A DNA stretch of 15,667 bases, taken from assembly GCA_031267155.1 (NCBI GenBank), contig JAIRZR010000482.1, forward strand, positions 1 to 15,667. The letters are read 5' to 3'. The position numbers and the translations under genes are program-made. The DNA comes from Prevotellaceae bacterium. GTDB taxonomy: Bacteria > Bacteroidota > Bacteroidia > Bacteroidales > UBA932. Under the pieces are notes generated by a model. The model was given only the letters and a program-made list of their open reading frames with translations, was not told the origin of the DNA and searched no databases. Below, in pieces: positions 15,069-15,667 of the stretch (the stretch's first letter is position 1; every line of letters starts with the position of its first letter).

Positions 15069-15085
15069 GGCTGGCGCACGCGGCG

Positions 15086-15264
15086 GAAGACGAGGCTTTT
15101 TTCTCCGACGTCGGTGCTTTTTGCTCCTACGTCGAGGCTTTTTGCTCCGATGTCGAGTCTTTTTGCTCCGATGTCGAGGTTTTTTGCTCCGATGTCGGAG
15201 CTTTTTGCTCCGACGTCGAGGCTTTTTGCTCCGACGTCGAGGCTTTTTGCTCCGAAGTCGAGGC
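15086..15264. repeat. 21-bp minisatellite (eight units plus a partial ninth)
   Basis: Eight consecutive 21-bp units (15086-15253) and a truncated ninth share a G-A-C-G-T-C palindrome followed by GAGGCTTTTTGCTCC, with scattered single-base changes such as GATGTC, TACGTC and GAAGTC. As 21 is a multiple of 3 and the unit has no stop in several frames, both strands show open frames with seven-residue repeats (for example LDVGAKS on the - strand, LFAPTSR on the +). I treat these as by-products rather than genes. The array ends in an inverted unit that forms a hairpin (15254-15280). Confidence 0.88.
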
Positions 15265-15293
15265 AAAAAGCCCCGACTTCTGCAGTTGGGGCT
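15265..15293 (-). terminator. Possible rho-independent terminator for the - strand remnant
   Basis: Read on the - strand, AGCCCC (15293-15288) pairs with GGGGCT (15274-15269) around a 13-base loop, followed at once by a run of T. It lies about 36 bp after the stop of the gene remnant at 15329. The stem is only 6 bp and the loop is long, so efficiency is doubtful. The T-run and stem are part of the inverted last unit of the minisatellite. Confidence 0.45.
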
Positions 15294-15328
15294 GAATACC
15301 TGCCCGCCGGCGTTCTGTTGCCGGAGGA

Positions 15329-15495
15329 TCAGTCCTCTTTAGCAGGTGTTTTGTGTTTGCGCCTGGGGAAACGCTGTTTCAGCTCCTCGTAAATCGCTTT
15401 TGCGCCCGGCACGTCCCGGGCTGCAGCTGCTTTTACGGCGTTGTAGAACATGAGCGAGGCCTGATACGCCTCACTGCCCACCAACACTGAAAATT
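15329..15495 (-). pseudogene. C-terminal remnant of a conserved Bacteroidetes hypothetical protein
   Basis: The - strand encodes VLVGSEAYQASLMFYNAVKA, then AAARDVPGAKAIYEELKQRF and PRRKHKTPAKED, then a stop at 15329-15331. I recognise this as the C-terminal end of an uncharacterised conserved protein of roughly 160 aa common in Bacteroidetes (pattern GSEAY...YNxVK...VPGAKxIYxxLxxRF). Upstream the frame continues for only about 17 more codons, without a good start, to a TGA next to the palindromic repeat at 15543. The first two thirds of the gene are therefore missing, probably lost when the repeat inserted. After the stop the same frame is open again through the minisatellite. Confidence 0.65.
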
Positions 15496-15542
15496 TTAAA
15501 CTAATAATATAGCGTAAAAATACGTTTATATCTCACAATTGC

Positions 15543-15667
15543 TAAGGTATGCGAAATAAACAAGATATAACAGATTATAAAAAACTCTGGATTGCTTCGT
15601 ACCTCGCAATGACGGATAACCGTCTGACATTACGCCTATTGCATAGCACACGGTTACCCGTCATTGC
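15543..15667. repeat. Long-stem palindromic repeat, copy 2 (cut by the window end)
   Basis: All 125 bases match 9958-10082 except two substitutions (at 15601 and in the loop), with no gaps, in the same orientation. The left arm, the loop and the first part of the right arm are present; the rest lies beyond the window. The 122-plus identical positions point to recent duplication or gene conversion. Confidence 0.9.

Noticed and set aside
15086..15264. CRISPR array
   Set aside because: Units are contiguous 21-mers with no unique spacers, and no cas gene is nearby.
15114..15392. 92-aa + strand frame with LFAPTSR repeats, and 75-aa - strand frame with RRRSKKP repeats
   Set aside because: Both arise from a 21-bp unit that lacks stops and keeps phase. 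Several frames are open at once, and none has a start context or a non-repeat domain.

Overview
The window looks like a chromosomal segment of a member of the Bacteroidetes, most likely order Bacteroidales. Three things point there. The promoters fit the Bacteroidetes consensus (TTTG, about 19-21 bp, then TAnnTTTGC), and the genes lack Shine-Dalgarno sites. The gene content includes a DUF3822 gene overlapping rsmD, a DUF6769-like Cys/His-rich protein heading a metal-efflux operon, and a PD40/OmpA-like envelope protein. Modular palindromic repeats of a Bacteroidales type fill the gaps.

Layout. (1) 1-770 holds no gene, only composite palindromic repeats and then a clear promoter. (2) 779-4445 is a tight + strand operon: dapB (lysine/diaminopimelate branch), a secreted PD40/OmpA-like protein, and metX (methionine branch), the last two overlapping by ATGA. 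(3) 4516-5919 (-) is a RecD/Dda-type SF1 helicase. It is divergent from a + strand trio at 6044-8030: a membrane-anchored protein of unknown function, a DUF3822 protein, and rsmD. The two units share an 18-bp perfect palindrome that carries a -7 box on each strand. (4) 8222-15004 is a heavy-metal efflux locus: a DUF6769-like protein, an RND periplasmic adaptor lipoprotein, an HME-type RND pump and a TolC-like outer-membrane protein. (5) 15005-15667 is gene debris: AT-rich repeats, a 21-bp minisatellite, a C-terminal gene remnant on the - strand and the start of a second copy of a palindromic repeat.

The most unusual feature is the 796-bp block (9934-10729) that separates the adaptor stop codon from the pump start codon. 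It is bounded by perfect 26-bp inverted repeats. Inside it are a long-stem palindromic repeat (duplicated at 15543), a decayed four-helix-bundle (S23/IVS-type) ORF, and a 219-bp modular palindrome inserted in that ORF exactly in frame. The block's right-hand inverted repeat lies inside a tandem repeat that ends in the pump's ATG. A further copy of the 26-bp repeat supplies the last codons and the stop of the TolC gene. The metal-efflux operon therefore appears to have been invaded, and still to be bracketed, by small non-autonomous repeats. No transposase, integrase, CRISPR array, tRNA or rRNA was seen.

Functions come from recognised motifs and family knowledge read by eye. No database search or structure prediction was run.
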